In this document: positions 7,521 through 14,740 of the stretch, piece by piece
How positions within the stretch are numbered: the stretch's first letter is position 1
Layout: every line of letters begins with the position of its first letter
Assembly (NCBI GenBank): GCA_017455085.1
Contig: JAFTBT010000116.1
Coordinates: 1 to 15,424, forward strand
DNA: 15,424 nucleotides
Direction: 5' to 3'
From: Synergistaceae bacterium
GTDB lineage: Bacteria; Synergistota; Synergistia; Synergistales; Aminobacteriaceae
Made by a program: the position numbers and the translations under genes
Notes under the pieces: model-generated
The model's database searches: none
What the model was told of the DNA's origin: nothing
What the model saw: only the letters and a program-made list of their open reading frames with translations

Positions 7521-8267
7521 ATGAAGGCACTGAAGCGTTACGGGCAGAATTTCCTGACAGACAAAAATATACTCGGCCTTATGCTTGAGCGTTCCGGAGC
7601 GTGTGAGGAAGACTGCGTGCTGGAGATCGGTCCGGGGCATGGAGTGCTGACTCGCGGATTGCTGAACAGGGGCGTGAAGTGTCTGCACTGTGTGGAGCTG
7701 GACGAGAGACTTCGGCCGGAGCTTGAGGAGCTTGCGCGGGAGGACAGTCGGCTGATTCTGCACTGGGGTGATGCCGTGAAGTTCGGGTATGAATCTTTAG
7801 TGCCTTTCCCCGGCAAAGTCATAGCGAATATCCCCTACAAGATCACTACTCCGTTAATCTGGGAACTGCTGAAATTTGCGGATAAGGGACTCCGGTATCA
7901 CATGTACATGCTGCAGAAAGAGGCCGCTGACAGAATCACAGCACCTCCCGACACGAAAGAGCGTTATCCTTTGGGAGTCTGCGTTGAGGCGATGGGAAGA
8001 GCCAGAGTCGTCCGGAAAGTGCCTCCTGAATGTTTCCGGCCTGTACCTGAAGTTGACTCGGCAATAGTCGAGATAGTGATAGACCGGAATTTTGCTCTTG
8101 CCCGCAGCGAAAAATGGAGTGAGTTATTGCACCGGGGATTTGCTCACCGCAGAAAGACTCTCGCGAATAACCTGAAGGGCTTTGCTGACGCAGGGAAATA
8201 TGCCGGTAAGCGGGCGGAAGATTTGTTGTGCGAAGAGTGGTTAGAGATTTACTCCTCCGTATTGTGA
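7521..8267 (+). CDS. rsmA: 16S rRNA dimethyladenosine transferase RsmA/KsgA
   Basis: 248 residues, slightly shorter than the usual 260-275. N-terminal KRYGQNFLTD is the family opening. SAM-binding motif I is LEIGPGHGVLT (34-44), the acidic motif II is VELDERL (58-64), GDAV lies at 83-86, and the catalytic N103-I-P-Y106 motif binds the target adenine. FRPVPEVDSAIV and FAHRRKTLANNL mark the C-terminal part. It dimethylates two adjacent adenosines near the 3' end of 16S rRNA (A1518/A1519 in E. coli) late in 30S assembly; loss gives kasugamycin resistance. The ATG follows the GGDEF stop by 2 bases, so it is probably translationally coupled. Confidence 0.96.
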   Translation: MKALKRYGQNFLTDKNILGLMLERSGACEEDCVLEIGPGHGVLTRGLLNRGVKCLHCVELDERLRPELEELAREDSRLILHWGDAVKFGYESLVPFPGKVIANIPYKITTPLIWELLKFADKGLRYHMYMLQKEAADRITAPPDTKERYPLGVCVEAMGRARVVRKVPPECFRPVPEVDSAIVEIVIDRNFALARSEKWSELLHRGFAHRRKTLANNLKGFADAGKYAGKRAEDLLCEEWLEIYSSVL

Positions 8268-8288
8268 GTGCAGTACGGAGGATTTTTT
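8254..8288 (+). terminator. Rho-independent terminator of the galE-GGDEF-rsmA run
   Basis: CCTCCGTA (8254-8261) pairs perfectly with TACGGAGG (8274-8281) across a 12-base loop, followed by ATTTTTTG. The upstream arm lies inside the last rsmA codons and the TGA stop is in the loop. In the opposite direction no T-run follows the stem, so it is not an obvious terminator for the minus-strand gene that ends at 8301. Confidence 0.88.
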
Positions 8289-8300
8289 GCGTATGCCTGT

Positions 8301-9380
8301 CTAATTTGCTTTGCTGTCTTCACTGGATTCATCAATATCATCAATAATTTCGTCGTCTTCCAGTTCATCAGGAAACACCAAATCAGGAAGTGAGCCTTCA
8401 TCATCAGCAGGAAGTATTTCTGTAGGAAGTATCTCTGTGTCAGGGAATATTTCGCTCTCATCAGCAGGAATCTCCGTGAAGGACATTTTTTCGCCGTCAG
8501 AAAAGTCTTCCTCGTCAGTGGCGGCATTTTCAGATTCGGGCAGTTCATTCTCGGCTGAAATGCTCTCATCAAGTTTTTCCTCCATAGTCGTGAATGCTTC
8601 TGCCAGTTCCGGATCAGGATGCTCCATGCTTTCGGGGATAAGTTCACCGAGATGTTCGGCCTGTTCAGCTTCAGCGGAGAGTTCTTCGGGCAAATCCGGC
8701 TCTGCGGATTCTTGAGGCTCTGAGTCCGCCGGAGCTGGTTCTTCCTGTGCGGGAGACTCCTGTTCAGGTGCGGGCAGGTCTTCCGGCTGTTCCGGCTCTG
8801 GTGCAGGCAGATCGTCCTTCTTGAGGCGCACGGGCTTGGACTCGTTCAGCACAAAGGGTTTCTGCTCGTCAGCTACAGCTTCAGCGGGCACAGGGTCTTG
8901 CTGAATGTCGATATCGTCCTCAACGCTGAAGTCCGCTTCGTGAACTGGAGGCAGCTCCACCGAATGAGTCACGGGCAGTTCCTCGAACTCGTGTCCGCTC
9001 TGGACGACAGGCACAAACACCGCGACTACTTTTGTGTTGGGATTTCCGTCTGATGCGTTCTGAACAGCTTTTGCGACTTCGTTGTACAGCCATGAATGCC
9101 GGGAGTCCTTTTGCGGGATGACCTCGACAATCTCCGGAGCGTGAGGCTGTGTGTGAGTTTCCGGAGCAGGTGCGGAACTTATGGACGTATTCAGGAATCT
9201 ATCGGGTGAAAGATTCCCTGCTGAGGTTTTCTGTGAGGGCTTGGGTTCAGGCTTCAGGCTGGGTATTTTGGGTGCGGGCTTGGATTCTCTTGGTGCTAAA
9301 CCTTCCTCGCGCCGAAACTCTGAATCCTGATCGCGCATTGCCTTCCTGATATTCGCAAGTGCTTTGCTGAAGTCGCGCAT
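8301..9380 (-). CDS. Acidic, largely disordered protein coupled to ParA
   Basis: 359 residues, not recognised. Three zones are seen. Residues 1-28 form a basic, probably helical segment (MRDFSKALANIRKAMRDQ). Residues 29-85 are Pro/Lys/Ser-rich. About 86-135 may be a small folded part (EIVEVIP...WLYNEVAKAVQNA...TKVVAVFVPVV). The remaining 220 residues are strongly acidic, with Pro/Glu/Ala runs (DLPAPEPEQPEDLPAPEQ) and a final Asp/Glu-rich stretch. No Cys, membrane segment or signal peptide. Its ATG shares one base with the parA stop (TAATG), so the pair is made together. ParA-family ATPases are often paired with adaptor proteins whose basic N-terminal peptide stimulates the ATPase (ParB, TlpT, McdB types). 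The basic N-terminus fits that role by inference only; there is no ParB DNA-binding motif. Confidence 0.75.
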   Translation of the reverse strand: MRDFSKALANIRKAMRDQDSEFRREEGLAPRESKPAPKIPSLKPEPKPSQKTSAGNLSPDRFLNTSISSAPAPETHTQPHAPEIVEVIPQKDSRHSWLYNEVAKAVQNASDGNPNTKVVAVFVPVVQSGHEFEELPVTHSVELPPVHEADFSVEDDIDIQQDPVPAEAVADEQKPFVLNESKPVRLKKDDLPAPEPEQPEDLPAPEQESPAQEEPAPADSEPQESAEPDLPEELSAEAEQAEHLGELIPESMEHPDPELAEAFTTMEEKLDESISAENELPESENAATDEEDFSDGEKMSFTEIPADESEIFPDTEILPTEILPADDEGSLPDLVFPDELEDDEIIDDIDESSEDSKAN

Positions 9381-10072
9381 TATTCTGCATCACCTCCGCT
9401 TGTCCACACTTCATAAACATCCGTCAAGCCGTTTTGCAGGCGGTTCATAGCGTTTTCTACTTTCAAGTACAGGCTTTCATACGGGAGTCTGTATCTTGCA
9501 GCGAGTCCCATTGACCAGATTTTGCCCGAAGTTATGTTGTAGGGTATGCTCTTGTGAAGGGCTATATCCTCAGCTACAGGGTGTCCGCTCTCAGCAATGA
9601 CCTGATTGGCGACTTTGGACATCAATGAACTGTCAAAGGCCAGTTTCACCAGCGGAAGCTGCGAACGGGATTTGCCGTACTTGTCCTCAGCAAGGGAGTC
9701 TATCAGTCCGAGCGGAGTCAGTGAGAAATAATCCGGCCTTACGGGAATCACAGTAATATCCGCGAAGTCGATTGCATGTTTTGAGGGATCATCAGGGTCT
9801 TTCGGATTGAGGGCAGGGGGGCAGTCGATAACTATCCATTCTTCTGGAGCGTCTGCATCGCTGTCCTCAAGGGAGAAATTGACTCTGAGGGTATCACGGA
9901 AACTGCTTTCTTTCAGGAAATTTAGTGCGGTTGAGAAATTCCGTGAGGGGTCAAGGTCTATAGCCAGTACACTTTTTCCGCGCACAAGAGCTATTTCCGC
10001 CAAAATTACCGCTATGGTGGTCTTACCGACTCCGCCTTTACGGTTGAAAACTGCAACTGCTATTTCTGACAT
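9380..10072 (-). CDS. ParA/MinD-family deviant Walker ATPase
   Basis: 230 residues from the chosen start, the size of small Soj/ParA and MinD-like proteins. The deviant Walker A is K12-G-G-V-G-K17-T-T with the signature Lys12. Walker A' is A-I-D39-L-D41-P-S-R-N and Walker B is W-I-V-I-D83-C-P-P. There is no N-terminal DNA-binding domain, as in type Ib or orphan ParAs. The longer frame from 10186 was rejected: MSEIAVAVFNRKGG is the natural family N-terminus and AGGTG lies about 9 bases before the ATG at 10072. These ATPases bind DNA or membrane in the ATP dimer form and position plasmids, chromosomes or protein complexes along gradients. No parS-like cluster or ParB gene is in view, so it is likely an orphan acting with the downstream acidic protein. 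Confidence 0.9.
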   Translation of the reverse strand: MSEIAVAVFNRKGGVGKTTIAVILAEIALVRGKSVLAIDLDPSRNFSTALNFLKESSFRDTLRVNFSLEDSDADAPEEWIVIDCPPALNPKDPDDPSKHAIDFADITVIPVRPDYFSLTPLGLIDSLAEDKYGKSRSQLPLVKLAFDSSLMSKVANQVIAESGHPVAEDIALHKSIPYNITSGKIWSMGLAARYRLPYESLYLKVENAMNRLQNGLTDVYEVWTSGGDAE

Positions 10073-10113
10073 GCTGTTATCACCTGTGTATATTATTCTG
10101 ATTTTGACGATTT

Positions 10114-10148
10114 TATCATTATGATAGTAGATATTAGCACAACTGCAA
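10114..10148 (-). promoter_or_regulatory. Candidate promoter of the parA pair overlapped by a palindrome
   Basis: On the minus strand TTGCAG (10148-10143) and TATCAT (10126-10121) are 16 bases apart. The -10 lies in a perfect 13-base palindrome, TATCATTATGATA (10114-10126), about 40 bases before the ATG. This is a plausible autoregulatory operator. The rest of the gap to rhaM (10149-10318) holds nothing recognised. Confidence 0.35.
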
Positions 10149-10318
10149 GCCCGATAAAAATTCCTGCAAAGATTTTCAGCCCTCAAGCACTGACATAAAT
10201 AGGCTGACGTTATGGAGAATTTCAGCGGCCGCTATCGACAGGACAGAAGCAGATTATCCAGTTATCCAGCTGCATATGTTATTACGGTGTTACGGGGAAT
10301 ACAGCAGTTAGCGTGAGG

Positions 10319-10639
10319 CTATTCCAGCAAGAACACCTGCGTTAATTTGGGCTGAGCACCTGTTTCTGGGTCAAGCTCCATAGTCATAACGTCCTTCATG
10401 TACTCGTTCCAGCGGTCGACTACTTCACTTTCTGCCTGAGTTTTTGCTGCGAAGTCAACGCCTTTTTCGCACTCGTAGTACCCGAAAAGCTCTAAGCCTG
10501 TGTTCCAGATGGTGTAGTTGCGGATACCTGCGGACTTGAGTAATTCCTTCATCTCCGGCCAAATGTTGTCGTGCCTGCGCTTGTATTCCTCAAGCATTCC
10601 GGGCTTGATGACTGCTTTCCATGCGTAACGCTCAATCAT
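10319..10639 (-). CDS. rhaM: L-rhamnose mutarotase
   Basis: 106 residues, the expected size for the YiiL/RhaU/RhaM family (about 104). The family pattern EEYKRRHDNIWPEM (17-30) supplies the active-site Tyr19 and His23 equivalents. NYTIW, the RWNEYMKDVM segment and the C-terminal L-x-x-VFLLE are also family features. It interconverts alpha and beta anomers of L-rhamnose in the cytoplasm after uptake. A strong ribosome site, AAGGAGG, precedes the ATG. It is codirectional with the rhamnose transporter genes but separated from them by the oppositely oriented hydrolase. It probably has its own promoter in the divergent gap. Confidence 0.93.
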   Translation of the reverse strand: MIERYAWKAVIKPGMLEEYKRRHDNIWPEMKELLKSAGIRNYTIWNTGLELFGYYECEKGVDFAAKTQAESEVVDRWNEYMKDVMTMELDPETGAQPKLTQVFLLE

Positions 10640-10749
10640 AAATATTCCTCCTTGTGAAAATACTTGTGAGAGATTCTATTACACTCATACAGGAAAAACG
10701 ACTAAAATCTACACGATAAGTATTTTTTACGGAAGGACTGATCTCCCAT
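10640..10749. promoter_or_regulatory. Divergent control region between rhaM and the hydrolase gene
   Basis: Two TTGTGA motifs (10652-10657 and 10664-10669) repeat at a 12-base step, the first overlapping the rhaM ribosome site. A possible plus-strand promoter is TTACAC (10679-10684)-N18-TAAAAT (10703-10708). GGAAGG about 12 bases before the ATG at 10750 is the hydrolase ribosome site. No strong rhaM promoter was recognised. Confidence 0.35.
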
Positions 10750-12075
10750 ATGAGAACAAGATATATTTATGCACTTGCTGCAATGCTGTTATTGCTGTGC
10801 GGCTGTAACGGAGGGCCGTCATCATTGACAGTCGATAACCTGCCTGCGTCAGACAAGCAATTTTTAGACGATGCACTCTCCGGCATGATAGGCGAACGCG
10901 ACGAACAAGTCCCCGGTTTAGGCGTAATAGTCTTCAGGGACGGCGGAATAGTCTACGAGAATTTTTCGGGCATGAGGGAAATCAGCAAGGCTCTTCCGGT
11001 GACGAAGGACAGCAGATTTCGTGCAGCCTCACTCAGCAAGATGTTCACGATGTTCGGAATAATGCAGCTAGCGGAGGCAGGAAGGATTGACCTTGATGAA
11101 GATGTAAGCAGCTATTAGGGGTTTGTTCTGCGCAATCCGAATTTCCCGGACGAGAAAATCACTGTGAGGATGCTGGCGAGCCATACATCAACGTTGCGAG
11201 ACGGAGAGGGCTATTCACTGGCACCGCAGTACAGTATTGAGGAGTTCTTCAGGCCTGGAGGAGCAGGATACGAGGACGGAGGACATTTCGGGAAGGAAGA
11301 CAAGAGTTATTTCAAGTACTGCAATCTGAATTACGGAGTACTTGGGACAATTATAGAGCGTGTATCCGGAGAGAGGTTCGACAAGTACATAAAGAGCAAT
11401 GTATTGATTCCTATGGGGATAAAGGCGGATTACATTGTGGGAAATTTTGAGGCGGGTGAATTTCAGAATCTAGGTGCTATTTACAGGAAAGAGGGCGGAG
11501 AATGGACAGCACAAGTTGACAGCTATTCACAGCAGCCCCCAGAAGATACAGTGTGGGACAAGTACAGCTTGAACGGCTACGAGATCGGGAGTAATGCAAC
11601 AGTTTTTTCACCGCAGGGAGGACTGAGGATCTCATTTGAGGAACTCGGCAGGTGTCTGGAAATGCTGATGAACCGCGGGAATTTTCGGGGAGAAAGAATC
11701 ATTAGTGAAGAGTCATTCACAGAGATGTGCCGGCCTCAATGGGTATACGATGAGAATGCAGACAACGGAGACCCTTACGGTGTAATGTTCAGCTATGGGC
11801 TGGGGCTGTATCAGATAGACGGATCCAGCAAAGCACGTTTATGCGAAAAGTACAGCATTGATTTTATCGGACACAGCGGCGAAGCATACGGGTTGATTTC
11901 AGGCTTATACTTTCGTCCGGGCACACAAGACGGAGTAATCTTCATGATAAACGGTACAGGCCTTGAGGTCGATGTAGATGAAAGGAGTTTTGGGAGATTC
12001 AGCAGCAGCTATATTTGGGAAGAAGAGATCATGAATCCGATATGTGAGAGAATTTTTGCGGCCGCCCAAAAATAA
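10750..12075 (+). pseudogene. Lipoprotein serine hydrolase (beta-lactamase family) broken by an in-frame TAG
   Basis: Both halves (10750-11118 and 11119-12075) are in the same frame, separated only by a TAG at 11116-11118 (codon 123). Read through, the protein would be about 441 residues with all three motifs of the PF00144 (class C beta-lactamase/esterase) family: S94-L-S-K97 (SxxK nucleophile), Y-C-N (the YxN motif, in FKYCNLNYG), and H-S-G in IGHSGEAYG (the KTG counterpart). The N-terminus is a lipoprotein signal with L-C-G-C19. The stop sits between DEDVSSY and GFVLRNPNFPDEKITVRMLASHTS, a region that normally runs on (often L-G-F), so one TTG-to-TAG change would explain it. The first product has the nucleophile but lacks the other motifs; reinitiation at 11164 would give a signal-less, nucleophile-less fragment. 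Function, if any, may be peptidase, esterase or lactamase. Confidence 0.8.
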
Positions 12076-12105
12076 ACCCCGCGAGTTGTTCACGGGGTCT
12101 TTTCG
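12075..12105. terminator. Bidirectional terminator between the hydrolase and rhaS
   Basis: ACCCCG (12076-12081) pairs with CGGGGT (12093-12098) across an 11-base loop. On the plus strand CTTTT follows; on the minus strand TTATTTTT follows. It therefore serves the converging hydrolase and rhaS genes, which end at 12075 and 12114. Confidence 0.85.
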
Positions 12106-12113
12106 AGTTCAGG

Positions 12114-13127
12114 CTACAGGATGTTGATCCAAGCGTCTACGGTCTCGTTGTTGAAGGTGTTGAGCTTGTTGAGGAAGCTGATAGTTCCGCCGTCAGCAGC
12201 TTTTTCCACAGTCAGAGTGCCTACTTCGCCGGCGTTGAAGGCTTCGCCCTCTTTGCCTGTGAGTTCGCCTTTCACGAAAGCCACAGCCGCATACGACGCA
12301 GCATAGCCGAGCTGAGTGGGATTCCACAGGAATGTTTCGTCAGCGATGCCCTTGTTGATGAACTCCTTCATGTCAGACGCGAGAGTGAGGCCGGTAACTT
12401 TGACGTTTCTCTTAGCGTCCATGATGCATTTGCTCACGGCAGGAGCACCTACAGTTGTGGGGACGATTATGCCCTTGAGGTCAGGATACTTTTCGAGGAG
12501 AGCCTGAGTCTCGTTGAAGGATTTTGTGTATTCGTCATCACCATAGACTACGCCGACGAACTCGATATCCTTGTACTTTTCTTCTCCGCTCTGGAGTGCT
12601 TCCTTCATGAAGGAGATCCACAGGTTCTGATTCGGAGCAGTAGCCATAGCTGAGAGTATAGCGATCTGGCCTTTGCCGCCGATGGATTTGACCATAGAGT
12701 CGAGCTGAGTCAGTGCGATAACTTTTGCGCTTGCGGGTTCAACGTCAAGGTCTCTGCCTTCGGGGTCTACAGGAGCGTCCCAAGTGATGACTTTGATTCC
12801 GGCCTCGCGAGCTTCGTTGCAGACGTCTACGAGAGATGCGGGGTCATTTGCGCTGACACACAGGACATCCACGCCCTGAGCGATGTAGTTCTCGATGATG
12901 CGGATTTGTCCGTCTGAAGAGCCGTCATCCGGGCCGTCGTGCATGAAGGTGAATCCGAGTTCATCAGCGGCTTTCTGGAAGCCAGCGACTCCGGCCTGAA
13001 AGTATGGGTTGCCGGATTGTTTGTAGACTACGCCGATGGTGATGCCTTTTGCGGGTTTGTCTGCGGCGAAGGAACAGCCGGTGAGGACGAACGATAACAC
13101 TAATACTGCTGCTAAAAGTTTCTTCAT
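12114..13127 (-). CDS. rhaS: Rhamnose ABC transporter substrate-binding lipoprotein RhaS
   Basis: 337 residues. A lipoprotein signal ends in L-T-G-C18, so the mature protein is lipid-anchored on the periplasmic side. The periplasmic binding protein type 1 fold (Peripla_BP_4) is shown by VVYKQSGNPYFQAGVAGF (the sugar-binding N-terminal loop), YIAQGVDVLCVSANDP, EAGIKVITWDAPV, SAMATAPNQN, VYGDDEYTKSFNE and KGIIVPTTVGAPA. This block matches the RhaS/LsrB-like subgroup closely. The adjacent permeases and nearby rhaM point to L-rhamnose rather than autoinducer-2. Start supported by AGGAGG (13140-13135). It lies downstream of both permeases rather than upstream, with a 455-base gap holding repeats and a G-quadruplex motif. 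Confidence 0.93.
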   Translation of the reverse strand: MKKLLAAVLVLSFVLTGCSFAADKPAKGITIGVVYKQSGNPYFQAGVAGFQKAADELGFTFMHDGPDDGSSDGQIRIIENYIAQGVDVLCVSANDPASLVDVCNEAREAGIKVITWDAPVDPEGRDLDVEPASAKVIALTQLDSMVKSIGGKGQIAILSAMATAPNQNLWISFMKEALQSGEEKYKDIEFVGVVYGDDEYTKSFNETQALLEKYPDLKGIIVPTTVGAPAVSKCIMDAKRNVKVTGLTLASDMKEFINKGIADETFLWNPTQLGYAASYAAVAFVKGELTGKEGEAFNAGEVGTLTVEKAADGGTISFLNKLNTFNNETVDAWINIL

Positions 13128-13149
13128 GATGATACCTCCTATTTTTTTT

Positions 13150-13199
13150 CAGTCTGGCACTTTTGCGGGTGGGTGGGTGGGAGCGAAAGGGTCAGACTG
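13150..13199. promoter_or_regulatory. G-quadruplex motif inside an inverted repeat upstream of rhaS
   Basis: Plus strand GGGTGGGTGGGTGGG (13167-13181) has four G3 runs with one-base loops, a pattern known for very stable quadruplexes. It is flanked by the 7-base inverted repeat CAGTCTG (13150-13156) and CAGACTG (13193-13199). The G-rich strand is the template strand for rhaS, 40 bases before its start codon; the mRNA would carry the C-rich strand. A second hairpin, TCCCG...CGGGA (13201-13205/13216-13220), adjoins it, and a third, GACAG...CTGTC, lies at 13236-13253. Confidence 0.6.
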
Positions 13200-13285
13200 T
13201 TCCCGACCGAATGGGCGGGATGTTTTTCTTGAGACGACAGTGTTTATGCTGTCATTTCTACCTAAAGCCTCGTTGCCTATAAAGC

Positions 13286-13582
13286 TATGTACTGCACACA
13301 CCGTTGCTGCTGTTCCTGCCACAAAGCTATGTACTATACACACTGTTGCTGCTGTTCCTGCTACAAAGTATGTACTGCACACATTCTTACTGCTGTTCCT
13401 GCCACAAAGCTATGTACTGCACACATTCTTACTGCTGTTCCTGACACAAAGTATGTACTACACACACTGTTGCTGCTGTTCCTGACACAAAGTATGTACT
13501 ACACACACTGTTGCTGCTGTTCCTGCCACAAAGTATGTACTACACACACTGTTGCTGCTGTTCCTGCCACAAAGTATGTACT
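13286..13582 (-). repeat. Tandem repeat (minisatellite B), seven 41/42-bp units plus a stub
   Basis: TATGTACT starts at 13286, 13328, 13369, 13411, 13452, 13493, 13534 and 13575, giving steps of 42, 41, 42, 41, 41, 41, 41. Each unit continues with CACACAC, a GCTGCTGTTCCTG segment and CACAAAG. Two neighbouring units (from 13369 and 13411) share the variant CACACATTCTTACTGCTG, a sign of local duplication. The last motif ends one base before the permease stop codon (13583). The 41-base step is not a multiple of three, so the long open frames across it are not genes. There are no unique spacers, so it is not a CRISPR array. Confidence 0.92.
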
Positions 13583-14665
13583 CTACGAATGCACCCCCGC
13601 TGCTGTCTCTGCCCTGCGCCTCGCTACACGTCTCGCGTTCCGGAAATCCTCGATCAGGTTCGGCACCAACACACTCAGAATCAGAATCACTCCCACAGAA
13701 AGATTCACCGCACTGTCCGCAAACCCGAACAGTGTCCCAAGCCCAAACTTCACCACTCCGAATATCACTAGTGATATCGCCGCTCCGACTACGCTGCCTT
13801 TTCCGCCGTCTGTCGAGAATCCTCCCAACACCGCCGCCGCAATTGCGTACATGTGGTAGCCGTCCATGATGTCCGCTTTCACGCTGGATGACGAGTTCCC
13901 CACGAAGAATATTCCTGTTACTGCGCTCATCAGCCCCGCTATCACGAAACACCAGAACTTTATGCGGTCAGTCTGAACTCCGGAATAGTACGTTGCGGAT
14001 CTGTTTGTGCCTATTGCGAAAATCTTCCGGCCGTTTCCGGTCATGTGCAGCCACACGAAAAATATCACCGCAAACACCAAAAACACCGGCAATGACACAG
14101 GCACTTTCACTCCGCCAATATCCACTAACTTGTTCAATGAGGACAACGACCGGAATGTAGGGTCCCGGAATGTCAACGTCTCCCCTCCGATTATGAGGTA
14201 GCTGAAGCCGCGAAAGAATAGCTGCGTTGCCAGAGTGATGATCATCGAGAATAATTCCTTGAAGCGCGTGCATAAAAACCCGTTCAACGCTCCACACACT
14301 GCACCGACAATCAGGCAGGCCAAGAGTGAGAGAGTCAGTGCTACAGGTCCGCTCATGCCTCCCAGAACAGCGAGGTTGTTGTACGTTACGCCGAGAGTCA
14401 CGACACTGAGAGTCCCTATTGCTCCGACGGAAATATCTATATCTCCCATCGCGAGAATCAACATCATTCCGAGCGTCATAAAGCTGTACAGGAAATACGG
14501 CCTCATGCTCCGGACTACGTTGGCGAAGTAGAACACAGGACGGCGAGAGATTCCTGCTGCTACCCTGCCCGCGTCAACGTAGTAGAACACCGCACACACT
14601 ACCGCAAGAAGGATCACTAGGAAAAATTCCCAGCTCGTGAAAAATTTCTTGATGGTCTTTATCAA
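13583..14665 (-). CDS. Rhamnose-type ABC transporter permease (RhaP/RhaQ)
   Basis: 360 residues, about 8-9 hydrophobic segments, BPD_transp_2 family. MGDIDISVGAIGTLS (about 72-86) is the family's conserved loop, and FAIGTNRSATYYSGVQTDRIK is the cytoplasmic segment that contacts the ATPase (the EAA-like G-x-N-x-x-A...SG). AVLGGFSTDGGKGSVVGA is also typical. It forms the inner-membrane channel with the upstream permease; RhaP versus RhaQ cannot be decided here. The start is weak: no ATG fits. A TTG at 14665 is the best codon, but the nearest purine-rich site (AGGGA) is about 16 bases away, while AAAGGAG lies over 40 bases upstream with no usable start. The true N-terminus is uncertain by about 15 residues. 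Confidence 0.88.
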   Translation of the reverse strand: MIKTIKKFFTSWEFFLVILLAVVCAVFYYVDAGRVAAGISRRPVFYFANVVRSMRPYFLYSFMTLGMMLILAMGDIDISVGAIGTLSVVTLGVTYNNLAVLGGMSGPVALTLSLLACLIVGAVCGALNGFLCTRFKELFSMIITLATQLFFRGFSYLIIGGETLTFRDPTFRSLSSLNKLVDIGGVKVPVSLPVFLVFAVIFFVWLHMTGNGRKIFAIGTNRSATYYSGVQTDRIKFWCFVIAGLMSAVTGIFFVGNSSSSVKADIMDGYHMYAIAAAVLGGFSTDGGKGSVVGAAISLVIFGVVKFGLGTLFGFADSAVNLSVGVILILSVLVPNLIEDFRNARRVARRRAETAAGVHS

Positions 14666-14729
14666 AAATTGCGCGCAGATTTCCCTAACTTTAGCTATGG
14701 AGAAGAAATGCGCTATTCTCCTTTCTGTT

Positions 14730-14738
14730 TGCTATAAT
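14730..14738 (+). promoter_or_regulatory. Extended -10 promoter on the plus strand
   Basis: TG-C-TATAAT is a perfect extended -10 element. It is opposite in direction to the permease genes and would start transcription near 14745, at the base of the first hairpin of the RNA-like region. No matching -35 is seen, which extended -10 promoters can tolerate. Confidence 0.45.
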
Positions 14739-14740
14739 TT

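Noticed and set aside
8311..8715. Serine-rich plus-strand protein
   Set aside because: Antisense of the acidic Glu/Asp tail; poly-Ser is the expected shadow of Glu/Asp codons.
10073..10186. 38-residue N-terminal extension of ParA
   Set aside because: The extension is not family-like, and a ribosome site precedes the internal ATG at 10072.
11116..11118. Pyrrolysine or other UAG recoding
   Set aside because: TAG is the stop of half the genes in the window, including transporter and regulator genes, so it is a normal terminator here.
13286..13582. CRISPR array
   Set aside because: The units are contiguous with no unique spacers between them and no cas genes are present.
13287..13952. Cys/His-rich or Gln-rich proteins encoded across the tandem repeats
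   Set aside because: All frames are open only because the unit lacks stops. The 41-base period shifts frame each unit, and the frames run into the permease antisense.
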